Assembly: GCF_036320965.1 (NCBI RefSeq)
Contig: NC_092225.1
Coordinates: 72,882,208-72,946,207 of the forward strand
From: Panulirus ornatus
Lineage: Eukaryota; Arthropoda; Malacostraca; Decapoda; Palinuridae
Reading direction: 5' to 3'
Length of the DNA stretch: 64,000 bases
Both the position numbers and the translations under genes were made by a program. Below are positions 36,191-64,000 of the stretch, piece by piece. Positions within the stretch are counted from its first letter, which is position 1, and each line of letters starts with the position of its first letter. The notes below the pieces were generated by a model. It ran no database searches. It was given only the letters and a program-made list of their open reading frames with translations, and had not been told where the DNA came from.

Positions 36191-38621
36191 AAGAGTGGCC
36201 TAACCCATCCACGTACACATGTATATGCATAAACGCCTACACACGCACATATACATACCTATACATTTCAACGTATACAACATCGTTCCAATTCACTCTG
36301 CTCCTTGCACGCCTTTCACCCTCCTGTATGTTCAGGCCTCGATCGCTCAAAACATTTTTCACTCCATCCTTCCACCTCAAATTTGGTCTCCTACTTCTCC
36401 TCGTTCCTTCCACCTATGACACATATATCCTCTTTGTCAATATTTCCTCACTCAATCTTTCCATGTGACCAAACCATTTCAACACACCCTCTTCTGCTGT
36501 CTCAACCAAACTCTTTTTCTTACCACACATCTCTCTTACCCTTTCGATCAAACCACCTCACACCACATACTGTCCTCAAACATCTCATTTCTAACACATC
36601 CACCCTCCTCCGCATAACCCTATCTATAGCCCATGCCTCAAAACCATATAACACTGTTAGAACCACCATTTCTTCAAATATACCCATTTTGCTCTCCGAA
36701 ATAACGTTCTCGCCTTCCACACATTCTTCAACGCTCTCAGAACCTTTACTCTCTCCCCCACCCTGTGACTCACTTCCGCTTCCATGGATCCATCCGCTGC
36801 CAAATCCACTCCCACACATCTAAAACACTTCACTTCCTCCGGTTTTTTCCATTCAAACTTACCTCCCAATTGACTTGTCCCTCAACCCTACTGAACCTAA
36901 TGTCCTTGCTCTTATTCATATTTACTCTCAGCTTTCTTCTTTCACATACTTTACCAAAATCAGTCACCAACTTCTGCAGGTTCTCTTTCGAGTCAGCCAC
37001 CAGCGCTGTATCATCAGCGAACAACAACTGACTCATTTCCCAAGCTCTCTCACCCACAACAGACTGCATGCTTTTCCCTCTCTCCAAAACTCTTTTACTC
37101 ACCTCCCTAACAACCCTATCCATAAAGAAGTTAAACAACCATGGAGACATCACGCACCCCAGCCGCAAACCGACATTCACTAAGAACCAATCACTTTCCT
37201 CTCTTCCTCCTCGTACACATGCCTTACCTCCTCGATAAAAACATTTTACTGTTTCAAACTACTTACCTCCCACACCATATACTCTTAATACCTTCCCCAA
37301 TCTGATGCTCTGTACATGCCTTGACCCTCTCAATCAATACCCTCCTATATAACTTACCAGGAATACTCAACAAACTTATATCTCTTTAATTTGAACACTC
37401 ACCTGTATATCCTTTGCCATTGTACAATGGCACTATGCACGCATTCCGCCAATCCTTAGACACTTCATCATGAACCATACATACATTGAATATCCTCACC
37501 AACCAGTCAACAACTCTGTCGCCCCCTTTTTTGAATAAGTTCCACAGCAATACCATCCAAACCCGCTGCCTTGCCGGCTTTCATCTTCCGCAAAGATTTC
37601 ACTACCTATTCTCTGTTTACCAAATCATTCTCCCAGACCCTCTCACTTCGCACACCACCTCTACCAAAACAACCTATGTCTCCCACTCTTTCATCAAACA
37701 CATTCAAGAAACCTTCAAGATACTCACTCCATCTCCCTCTCACTTCACCACTACTTGTTATTACCTCCCATTTACCCCCTTCACCAATGTTCCCATTTGC
37801 CCTCTTATCTTAAGCACTTTTTTTTACTTTATATCTAGCACTTTTTTACCTCATTCCAAAATATCTTTTAATTCTCCCAAAGATTTAATGATACTCTCTC
37901 ACCCCAACTCTCATTTGCCCTCTTTTTCACCTCTTGCATCTTTCTCTTGACCTCCTGCCTCTTTCCTTTATACATCTTCCAGTCATTTGCACTATTTCCC
38001 TTCGAAAATCATCTAAATGCTTCTTTCTTCTCTTTCACTAATAAAGTAACTACCCTTTCTAATCTTCCCACCTCCCACTCTCTCATGCCACAGGCATCTT
38101 TTATGCAAGCCATCACTGCTTCCCTAAATACATCCTATTCCTCCCCCACTTCCCTTGCGTCATTTGCTTCACCTTTTTTCATTCTGCACTCATTCTCTCC
38201 TGGTACTTCCACACACGAGTCTCCTTTCCAAGCTCACTTTCTCTCACCACTCTCTTCACCCCCAACATTTTCTATTCTTTTTTGGAAAGCTCTACATATC
38301 TTCACCTTCGCCTCCACGAGATAATGATCAGACATCCCTCCAGTTGCCCCTCTCAGCACATTAACATCCATAAGTCTCTCTTTCTCTCCCCTATCAATTA
38401 ACACGTAATCCAATAGCGCTCTCTGGCCATTTCTCCTACTTACAGACGTATACTTATATATATCTCTCTTTTTAAAGCAGGTATTCCCAGTCACCAGTCC
38501 TTTTCAGTACAAAAATCAACAAACTCTTCACCATTTCCATTTACAACACTGAACACCCCATGTACACCAATTATACCCTCTACTGTCACATTACTCACCT
38601 TTGCATTCAAATCAGCCAATG
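36191..38621 (-). mobile_element. RTE-like LINE, old diverged copy, inverted
   Basis: Minus-strand copy: 3' UTR remnant (36191-36270), C-terminal domain, palm (open 36830-37180 with [18 protein letters not shown] and [12 protein letters not shown]), linker, and the nuclease SDH box (38234-38494: GMSDHYLVEAKVKI) up to SNVTVEGIIGVHG. It is joined without spacer to plus-strand RTE text on both sides (36190 and 38621). Confidence 0.85.
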
Positions 38622-38680
38622 TGTTTGATGATAATGTGGCAGATGTAGGGTGTTTTTGGTCGGAGTGGGGTGCAAATACC
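38622..38680 (+). mobile_element. RTE-like LINE scrap
   Basis: About 55 bp matching the linker text NVFDDNVADVGCFW in plus sense, fused to the end of the minus-strand copy. Confidence 0.7.
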
Positions 38681-39029
38681 ACTCATGTTTTGCGGAGACA
38701 GTCCACCTCATCAGGTGTATACAGTTCATCAGGATTCAGATCCCATCACCAGCACAAAGTTTTGTACATCCTATTACCGCCATGCCAGAGCATAAACTGA
38801 CCTGACCCTTAAAGGTAAGGTGAGGGTTGTCTTGTTTTTAAAGAGGGCTGTGTGAGTGTGGCTGGCCTGGGAAGGGACATACGCGTTCAACTACTATTCT
38901 TATGTTATAGTCTGAATAATTCTTTCAGCACGATTTTCTTGATAATAGAATATGCTGCACAGGGTCCTGGAACAAATTATAGCTATAGATATTAACAACT
39001 GAGAAGAAACCCGTAATAGGAGGTGGGGA
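38681..39029. other. Unassigned, possible repeat
   Basis: No coding frame. The text TGACCTGACCC...AAGGTAAGG near 38797-38822 and a matching flavour near 40960 (GGTCAGGTCGGGCTCG) hint at an interspersed repeat, but I cannot name it. Confidence 0.35.
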
Positions 39030-40680
39030 AATTGGAAGAGGTAGTGAATGACGGCATGAAAAAGTTAAGTTGTTAATGAAAGAGGAAAGAGATGCGTTTC
39101 TGCTGTACTTACAGGAAGGGGTGCAAATGGTTGGGAGATTTATAGGGGAATATTGCGGATGGTGAGGAGGAAGACTCAGGGGTTGAAAAAGAGGGCAAAG
39201 GGGAGTTGAGTTGAGCGAATATCAGCACATAAGGGGGAATAAGATGTTTTAGGAGGTAAACGATTGAATAAGACAAGAGAACAAAGTGTAACTCCGGTGA
39301 AAGGAGCAGAAGGGGAAGTGATACATGTAGTTATGGAGTGAGGTGGACATGGAGTCAACATTTTGAAGGGCTGTTTAATGTGTTTGATGATAGAGTGGCA
39401 GAAGTAGGATGTTTTTGTCGGGGTGGTATGTGAAGTGTGAGAGTCGCAGAGAGTAATTTAGTGAAGAGAGAAGAGATTGTGAAAGCCTTGCATAAGATAA
39501 AAAGCGGCAAGGTGGCTGCAGTGAATGGTACTGCAGTTGAATCTCTTAAGAGGATTACTATGTTGTTGATTGTTTGGTGAGGATTCTCAGTGTATATGTG
39601 GATCATAGTTGGGTGCCTGAGGATTGGCGGAATGCATGTAAACTGCCACTGTATAAAGACAAAAGGAGAAAAGGTGGGTGTTCAAACTACAGAGGTATAA
39701 GCTTGTTGAGTATACCTGGTAAGTTGTGTGGGAGGGTATTGATTGAGAGATGGAAGACATGTACATAGCATCAGACTGGCGGAGGAGCAGCGAGGTTTCA
39801 GATGAGGTATAGAATGTGTGGATCAGGTGTTTGCTTTAAGGAATGTGTGTGAAAAATACCTAGGAAAATTTGTGGATCTGTATGTAGCATTTAAGGATTT
39901 AGAGAAAACATATGGTAACATTGACAGAGATGCTTTGTAAAAGGCCTTAAGAATATACGGTGTGGGAGGAAAGCTGATAGAAGCAGCGAAAAGATTTTAT
40001 CAAAGGCGTAAGGCATGTGTGCTAGTAGGAGTAGAGAGTGAATGGTTCCAAGTGAAGGTTGGTCTGCGGAAGGGGCGCGTGATGTCACCATAGTTGTTCA
40101 AGTTGTTTATGGATGGGGTGGTGAGGGAGATAAATGTGACAGTAATGGAGAGAGGGGCGAGTATGCAGTTTGTGAGGGATTGAAGGGCCTGAGCAGTGAG
40201 CCAGTTGTATACTGATGATACAGCACGTGGCAGATTCGAGCGCGAATTGGCAGAAATTTGTGACTGAGTTTGGAAGAGTGTGTGATAGTAAAATGTTGAG
40301 CGAAAATGTGAATAAAAGCAAAGTTTGTTATTAGTTTTAGCATGGTTAAGGTAGAGGTTATTTGGGGTGTAAGTTTGAATGGAAAAAACTGGAGGGGGTA
40401 AAGTACTTGGATACCTGGGAGTTGACATGGCTGCGAATGGAAGCATTCAAGCAGAAGTGAGTTACAAGGTGGAGGAGAGGGAAAGGTTCTCAGAGCGTTG
40501 AAGAATGTGTGAAGAGAAAACGTTAACTGTGAAGTCAAAAATGGAATGTTTGAAGGATTAGTAGTCCCAACAAAATCATATGGATCTAAGGCATGGGTTA
40601 TAGATGAAGCTGTGCGGAGGAAGGTGGATGTGATGAAAGCGAAACGTTTGAGGACAATTTGTTGTTGGATGGCCTTGAGT
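39030..40680 (+). mobile_element. RTE-like LINE, most diverged copy
   Basis: Plus-strand order is linker (LLKRGQRGVELSEYQ region), VPEDWRNACKLPLYKDK, YRGISLLSIPGKLCGRVLIE, motif A region, motif B (GLRKGR), a broken motif C, KSYGSKAWVIDEAVRRKVDV. Divergence from the 52.7 kb copy is far greater than for other copies, and indels are frequent. Confidence 0.8.
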
Positions 40681-41429
40681 AGGGCCTCAGCTGCCCGTGA
40701 CATCTCAGCTAACAAAAAAATGTACATAAGAAACACACACGGAAAAACCACAGTTTATAGTATACAAAAGTTAGGGAATACGATATCATGACGGGTAGTA
40801 TGAGATGAAATCTAAATACAAAATATAGTAACTGAAATATAGAAAACCTTACTGTTATGGAAATGCAGAACAATATAAAATGAGGTAGGAATATAGACAG
40901 TCCATCACAAAACACACTAAGTTGGGCCAAGCGAGACCGTTATTGTCCGGGTGTGGAGTTGAGGTCAGGTCGGGCTCGTCTAATTCTCTCTGACCTTTGT
41001 AACCCATGACAGGGTGGGTTAGTGAGCATTCTTCCCGTCCAAAAATCCCACACTCGGTAGCTTGTGGCAGATCAGTGGTGTCCCATCTGTCCTAAAACGG
41101 CATTAGGTCTACGTCCTATTGGCGAGCTGTCAAAGAGCTGTATGACGGTAGTCATGCTTTTCTAGATGTTGGTGACAAGTGCTTTCTCTCTAATGTGAAT
41201 GGCTTCTAATATGTGTAGTCTCCTCCGATCACTGCAACTAGCAATTAAAGCTTACCACAGGAACACATTCACGACAATATATCGAAAGAACGAGATGGTT
41301 GTGCGAGATTCTGTTTTCAGAATCTGCAAGGTTATTGATAAAGAAAAAGATATCAGTCAGATGATATACTACAAAAATCCGAAAACACGTACGATCGTAA
41401 TGAACATATTGTACATATGATATTGTTAG
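40681..41429. other. Unassigned sequence between RTE copies
   Basis: No gene recognised. A GC-richer part (40960-41130) looks like an unknown interspersed repeat. The rest is AT-rich with only short ORFs. Confidence 0.4.
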
Positions 41430-43215
<1,786 letters not shown>

Positions 43216-43315
43216 NNNNNNNNNNNNNNNNNNNNNNNNNNNNNNNNNNNNNNNNNNNNNNNNNNNNNNNNNNNNNNNNNNNNNNNNNNNNNNNNNNNNN
43301 NNNNNNNNNNNNNNN
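43216..43315. other. Assembly gap, 100 N
   Basis: Exactly 100 N, the conventional length for a gap of unknown size. It lies inside RTE nuclease sequence, with LDYVLID...LLDVNVLRGA on the right flank. Confidence 0.99.
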
Positions 43316-44140
43316 TTGCACCTCTCAGCACATTAACATCCAAAAGTCTCTCTTTCGCGCGCCTGTCAATTAACACGTAATCCAATAAGTATACTTATGT
43401 GTATCTCGCTTTTTAAACCAGGTATTCCCAATCATCAGTCCTTTTTCAGCACATAATTCTAGAAGCTCTTCACCATTTCCATTTACAACACTGAACACCC
43501 CATGTATACCAATTATTCCCTCAACTGCCACATTACTCTCCTTTGCATTCAAATCACCCATCACTATAACCCGGTCTCGTGCATCAAAACCACTAACACA
43601 CTCATTCAGCTGCTCCCAAAACACTTGCCTCTCATGATCTTTCTTCTCATGCCCAGGTGCATATGCACCAATAATCACCCATCTCTCTCCATCAACTTTC
43701 AGTTTTATCCATATTAATCGAGAATTTACTTTCTTACATTCTATCACATACTCCCACAACTCCTGTTTCAGGAGTATTGCTACTCCTTCCCTTGCTCTTG
43801 TCTTCTCACTAACCCCTGACTTTACTCCCAAGACATTCCCAAACCACTCTTCCCCTTTACCCTTGAGCTTCGTTTCACTCAGAGCCAAAACATCCAGGTT
43901 CCTCTCCTCAAACATACTACCTATCTCTCCTTTTTTCACATCTTGGTTACATCCACACACAATCTGAGCCTTCGAGGAGGATGAGCACTCCCCGCGTGAC
44001 TCCTTCTCCTGTTTCCCATTTTAGAAAGTTAAAAAAATACAAGGAGGGGAGGATTTCTGGCCCCTCGCTCCCGTCCCCTCTAGTCGCTTTCTACGACACG
44101 CGAGGAATGCGGGGGGCATAGGGGACATAGTATAACAGGG
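43316..44140 (-). mobile_element. RTE-like LINE 5' end (leader plus endonuclease)
   Basis: Minus strand: leader about 44135-43965 (GTCGTAGAAAGCGACT, CTCATCCTCCTCGAAGGCTC), then the nuclease to IGNTWFKK and a jump near 43385 to LDYVLIDRR. The extreme head is lost or rearranged near 44115-44150, where GGGGACATAGTATA is duplicated. Confidence 0.88.
43370..43960 (-). pseudogene. RTE-like APE endonuclease, open frame
   Basis: 196 open codons: [34 protein letters not shown] (Glu kept), [46 protein letters not shown] (Phe to Leu before Asn), LMIGNTWFKKRD. A deletion then removes the RRDGQRAL segment before the SDH region, which lies beyond the gap. It starts just after the leader, as in the 9.9 kb copy. 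Confidence 0.88.
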
Positions 44141-44146
44141 ACATAG

Positions 44147-44644
<498 letters not shown>

Positions 44645-44978
44645 TATAAATTAGAAAATATAAATCTTAATGTATGCTTTTATTAGCTGTAACATCTAGT
44701 GGTTGAAAAGTAACTTCATCCGGGTCAAGCGACTTCTCTGCACAAAACTGGTTTATTGGGGAGAATTCTAAGCCAAACCATATCTCGTGTATAACATTTT
44801 ATAAGTCAATTTTCTAATTAATGGTGGGGAGTTTTTTAATTTGCATCTAATGAAGTTATGTAGTATTATAGGTGAGCCATTTAATTCATCATGTGCCCCA
44901 AATTATCATAGAATCGAGACAAAAGTGTCAGAGTAACTGTAGTAGTTTGACGTAGCATGTCGGGCTCAGCTTTACCCC

Positions 44979-45053
44979 AGCCAGTGTAACTGATCCCTTG
45001 TTCACTGGCTGGAACATTCCGTATATAAACCAAGCCGGACTTGGCAAACCCGC
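44979..45053 (+). promoter_or_regulatory. Probable transglutaminase core promoter (TATA box, dyad)
   Basis: TATATAAA at 45022-45029 would place transcription start near 45050-45055. Just upstream is a perfect 8-bp inverted repeat, AGCCAGTG (44979-44986) and CACTGGCT (45003-45010), separated by 16 bp. The sequence turns from AT-rich to GC/CpG-rich right after the TATA box, and a strong splice donor follows within 110 bp. All of this is inference from position and motif. Confidence 0.45.
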
Positions 45054-45129
45054 CCACGTTGCCACTGGCCTTCACCACCAACGCCCACACCCCATCGTCG
45101 TCGCTGGCACACGCCCTTCTAGTCATCAG
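45053..45129 (+). other. Probable non-coding exon 1 of the transglutaminase gene
   Basis: C-rich 77-bp stretch between the TATA box and the donor CATCAG|GTGAGT (intron begins 45130). It has no ATG, so translation would begin at the ATG one base into exon 2. No other candidate first exon with a matching acceptor at 47849 is evident, but cDNA is needed to confirm the link. The 5' end is estimated. Confidence 0.42.
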
Positions 45130-45849
45130 GTGAGTCTTATCAGCACTAATTAAAGTCTTGACGAACTAATTTTACCATCATAGTAGACAAACCTAGATTG
45201 CCAACTCACCAGGTACGCAAACTTTACAGAATAACTAAAAAAGTTGGACGGTATTAGAGGTGTGGTAACCAAAAGAAGAAATCACCGAACTAACTTAATA
45301 ATCATAAGTAAGTGTATATTCTAGTAATGTCATTCACATTATATATGCTTACCTTACGAGACAGAGCAAAGGAGTTCACAAAGCTAGGAAGACACACTGT
45401 GCTTCATTCTGTAGGTAAATTGTTAACCAGGTGAGAAAGTTTATCAACTATTCCAAATGACTGAGTACACAGTGGTGAAAAAGATGTGCTTTTTTTTATT
45501 AGTTAATAGGACAAAATGTTATCATCCTTGTGAGAAAGCTCATCTTTCATTCCCATTAACTAGATAATAGTATAGAGTGGTGAGGAATGATATATAAGTT
45601 ACTAATCAAATGTGAGAAAGTTCATTAACCATTCCAACTCTTTGTATAAGATTGTAGACCAGTAAGGAAAGATATGTATATCTGCAAATCAATCAGTCGA
45701 ATTGTTATTAGGAAAGGAATACAAAGTAATTCAAAAAGCAACAGACCACTGGGTCCTTGCGAGGCCGTTTGTGGTAGTGGAAGGGATCAGAGACTCATAG
45801 ATTAATGTGGTAAATGATGACATACAGAAAATTCAAAGAAACAACCTGT

Positions 45850-46560
45850 TATTGTGACTATTGAGGTGCAGTAAGTCGTGGACTTGCGACACTTACCAAG
45901 TCTATTCTTAAACGTATCTATAGTACCGTTTTTAACCACTCTAGCATATCGTTCCATATCTTAACATTCCTGCTAAAGAAAAAGTACTTCACCTCGTTCG
46001 AAGTAAAACTTTTGCCAACGAGTTTGTATCCATTACTGGAAGTAAAATCAAACGAATCAAGTAACGTGAGAGATCAAGATTTTCAAAGCCTTTGATCATT
46101 TTGATTACTTTTATCGGATCACATTTTACATTTCTATTTTCTAAGTTGAACAGATTCAAGTCGTTTAATCTACTTTCGTAGATGTGGACGAACTAACGAA
46201 TTGTAAAGAGTGTGGATTTTTTCCCTGGACTGAAATTCGAAGTTCTTACCTATGAATCCAAGAATTTTGTTCGCTCTTTTCACTGCTTCTGTGCATTGTA
46301 TAATTTGTCTTAGGTCACCGAAGATGATTACATCTAAGTCATTTTCCTCATTTATTTTTCATAGTTCAACAGAATTTATGCTGTAACTTGCTTTTTCATT
46401 TCTTCTACCATGTAAAACTTTGCGTTAATGAATTACAAAATTCATTTGCCAACTATGATCCTAGTCCACCACTTTGTCTAAGTCAGTCTGAAGCTGTAAA
46501 CGCTCAAGTTCATTTGTAGATGTATTTCCCAGCTTTGGAGAAATTTCATCAAATGTTCCA
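45850..46560 (-). mobile_element. CR1-like LINE 3' end, decayed, in intron 1
   Basis: Minus-strand translation over several frames gives ERLQLQTDLDKVVD, LDVIIFGDL, QCTEAVKRANKILGFIGKNF, HTLYNSLVRPHLRK and VIKMIKGFENLDLS, the C-terminal region of CR1-type polymerases. It is related to the element at 0.2-2.5 kb but is a separate, older insertion. Confidence 0.75.
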
Positions 46561-47224
46561 GCTCTCTGTATAAGATTGTAGACTAGTCAGGAAAGATATG
46601 TAAGTTTAGTTAATCTGACAAATAAGCTGTGAACCAAGTGAGTTGATCAGGTCAGTCATTATAAGAATATTGTATGAAGAGATTACTCAAATTCGTTTTA
46701 AAAACAATGATCCAACTAGATTCAGATTTTGCTGTAGTCTCTAAACTTCATATGTTTGTGGGAATTTGATATCAGGCATATTGAATTCCAGCTTCCGTGA
46801 AGTATTACACTATACCTATCCTGCATTATAGCATTAACACATTAATCGTCTTTACTTTACAGAAGCCTCGTGCTAGACGCCGTATTTTGTGAAATCTTAA
46901 GTGTTTGATCAAAGGACCCGTTTTCTGGGATCATGAGGCTGTTTAATATAAATCTTTTAAACATATCAGCTTGTTCACCAAATATATGAATTTAAATCGA
47001 AGAATAATTCTTTATATGATAGTGCAACCTTCTAAAGATTATGATAAAAATCAAGCTTACTTAAGTGGTTTTAAGGAAGTGCCACAGTTTTGTTCCTAAG
47101 TAGAATAAGCCGTTCGTATCATGTTACGATAATATTCACAAAACAAAATTGACACCTTTTTGAGCCCCAGCTGACCCCTTAACACGGAAGAGGATATCAT
47201 CGTAACTTGACCCTTTTATGTTGT

Positions 47225-47520
47225 AGTCTCTTCTAGTGACGCATCTTTCTCCATTGTTGCTATCTCTTCCAGTGTCATTTCTGTATCAATTGTTGCTGTC
47301 TTTTTCACCGTCTTTTTCCAGTGGTGCTTTCATCTTAATTGTTGCCGTCTTTTCCTATGTCGGGTCTACCTCCATTATTGCTGTCTCCTCTAGTGTTGCT
47401 TTCATCTTCATTGTTGCTGTATCTTCCAGGGTCGCTTCTATCTTCTTTGCTGCTGTCTCTTCCAGTGTTGCTTCTATCTTAACTTTTGTTGTCTTTTCCA
47501 AGATTGTTTACCCTTAGCAG
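47225..47520. repeat. 36-bp minisatellite, intron 1
   Basis: About eight units of a pyrimidine-rich 36-mer with core ATTGTTGCTGTCTCTTCCAG. The period is a multiple of three, so one frame stays open (VASIFIVAVSSS-like), but there is no splice or start context and I treat it as non-coding. Confidence 0.85.
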
Positions 47521-47849
47521 TACTAAAGAAATCGTTACGAAACTGGTGTAGTCGTCCTTATATTTTCTATCAGAGTAACCCACATGAATAAGGAGAAAAT
47601 CAAGAGAATTACTTCTCAGTCGAAGGGAATCCACGTTGAGTCTAAAGAAACTCATGCGGTGGGTCTCCGGGATATCCAGAAACTCACATCGAAATAGGGA
47701 GAACCTGGCTTCCCTTTACATGAATTAATTCAGGATTTAACCCGAGCTGACGTGAGGCTCTAATTTGACTGAATCCATATATTTTATGTAATAGACAAAA
47801 GTTCTCAAGAGCAGCAACTCACACCCATTATATTGTTTCTCTATGTAGG

Positions 47850-63873
<16,024 letters not shown>

Positions 63874-64000
63874 GTGAGTCATACAGAGATGGAGAAGTGA
63901 AGTTTGAAAGAAAGGTGTCCTGGGGTTAGGGTGTAACTGGGGAAGACCTAGGGTCACTGCAGATCCAGTCGCAATGCCATGACTTAGATAAGAATAGGGA

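Noticed and set aside
38700..38780. Possible tRNA-derived SINE with B-box-like GATTCAGATCC
   Set aside because: No A box at the right distance and no second copy in the window.
44881..45126. 81-codon minus-strand ORF over the promoter and exon 1
   Set aside because: No family resemblance. It overlaps the TATA box and a strong plus-strand donor, which explain the region better.

Overview
This is eukaryotic, intron-bearing, repeat-dense DNA. It is most likely from an arthropod and probably a decapod crustacean: an invertebrate transglutaminase gene sits among RTE-like, CR1-like and Penelope-like retroelements, with very long (TA)n tracts and many minisatellites. Species cannot be told from the sequence alone. 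There is no prokaryotic gene organisation.

Layout. 1-28 kb is a nest of retroelements. A degenerate CR1-like LINE lies at 0.2-2.5 kb and a fairly young Penelope-like element (PLE) with GIY-YIG nuclease at 5.3-7.3 kb. About a dozen copies or fragments of one RTE-like LINE run in both orientations, repeatedly cut or separated by (TA)n. A roughly 230-250 bp short element combines the RTE 5' leader with the RTE 3' tail. 28-33.7 kb is quieter: the 3' end of another LINE, a degenerate purine-rich tandem repeat, a decayed LINE endonuclease and long stretches in which I see no gene. 33.7-44.6 kb holds an older, more diverged RTE layer, then younger copies around a 100-N assembly gap at 43216-43315.

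45.0-64.0 kb is the 5' part of a plus-strand transglutaminase gene: a probable TATA promoter and non-coding exon 1 near 45.02-45.13 kb, then seven coding exons (47850-63873) encoding 383 residues plus one base of the next codon. They cover a Q/P-rich N-terminal extension, the N-terminal beta-sandwich domain and the start of the catalytic core through the active-site Cys. The rest of the core and the C-terminal barrels lie beyond the window. Exon phases join without any frame correction.

Every intron of this gene carries at least one tandem repeat family of its own (36, 16, 29, 46, about 21, about 50, 36 and 27 bp). Introns 2 and 3 also hold RTE and short-element insertions, including an RTE copy with an unbroken 370-codon reverse-transcriptase ORF. 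The points of most interest are the short element made of both RTE termini, hammerhead-like motifs in the PLE ends with a pairing-preserving substitution, the tendency of element breakpoints at (TA)n to fall on TA-containing sites (biology or assembly artefact), and the His for Gln change next to the transglutaminase catalytic Cys.
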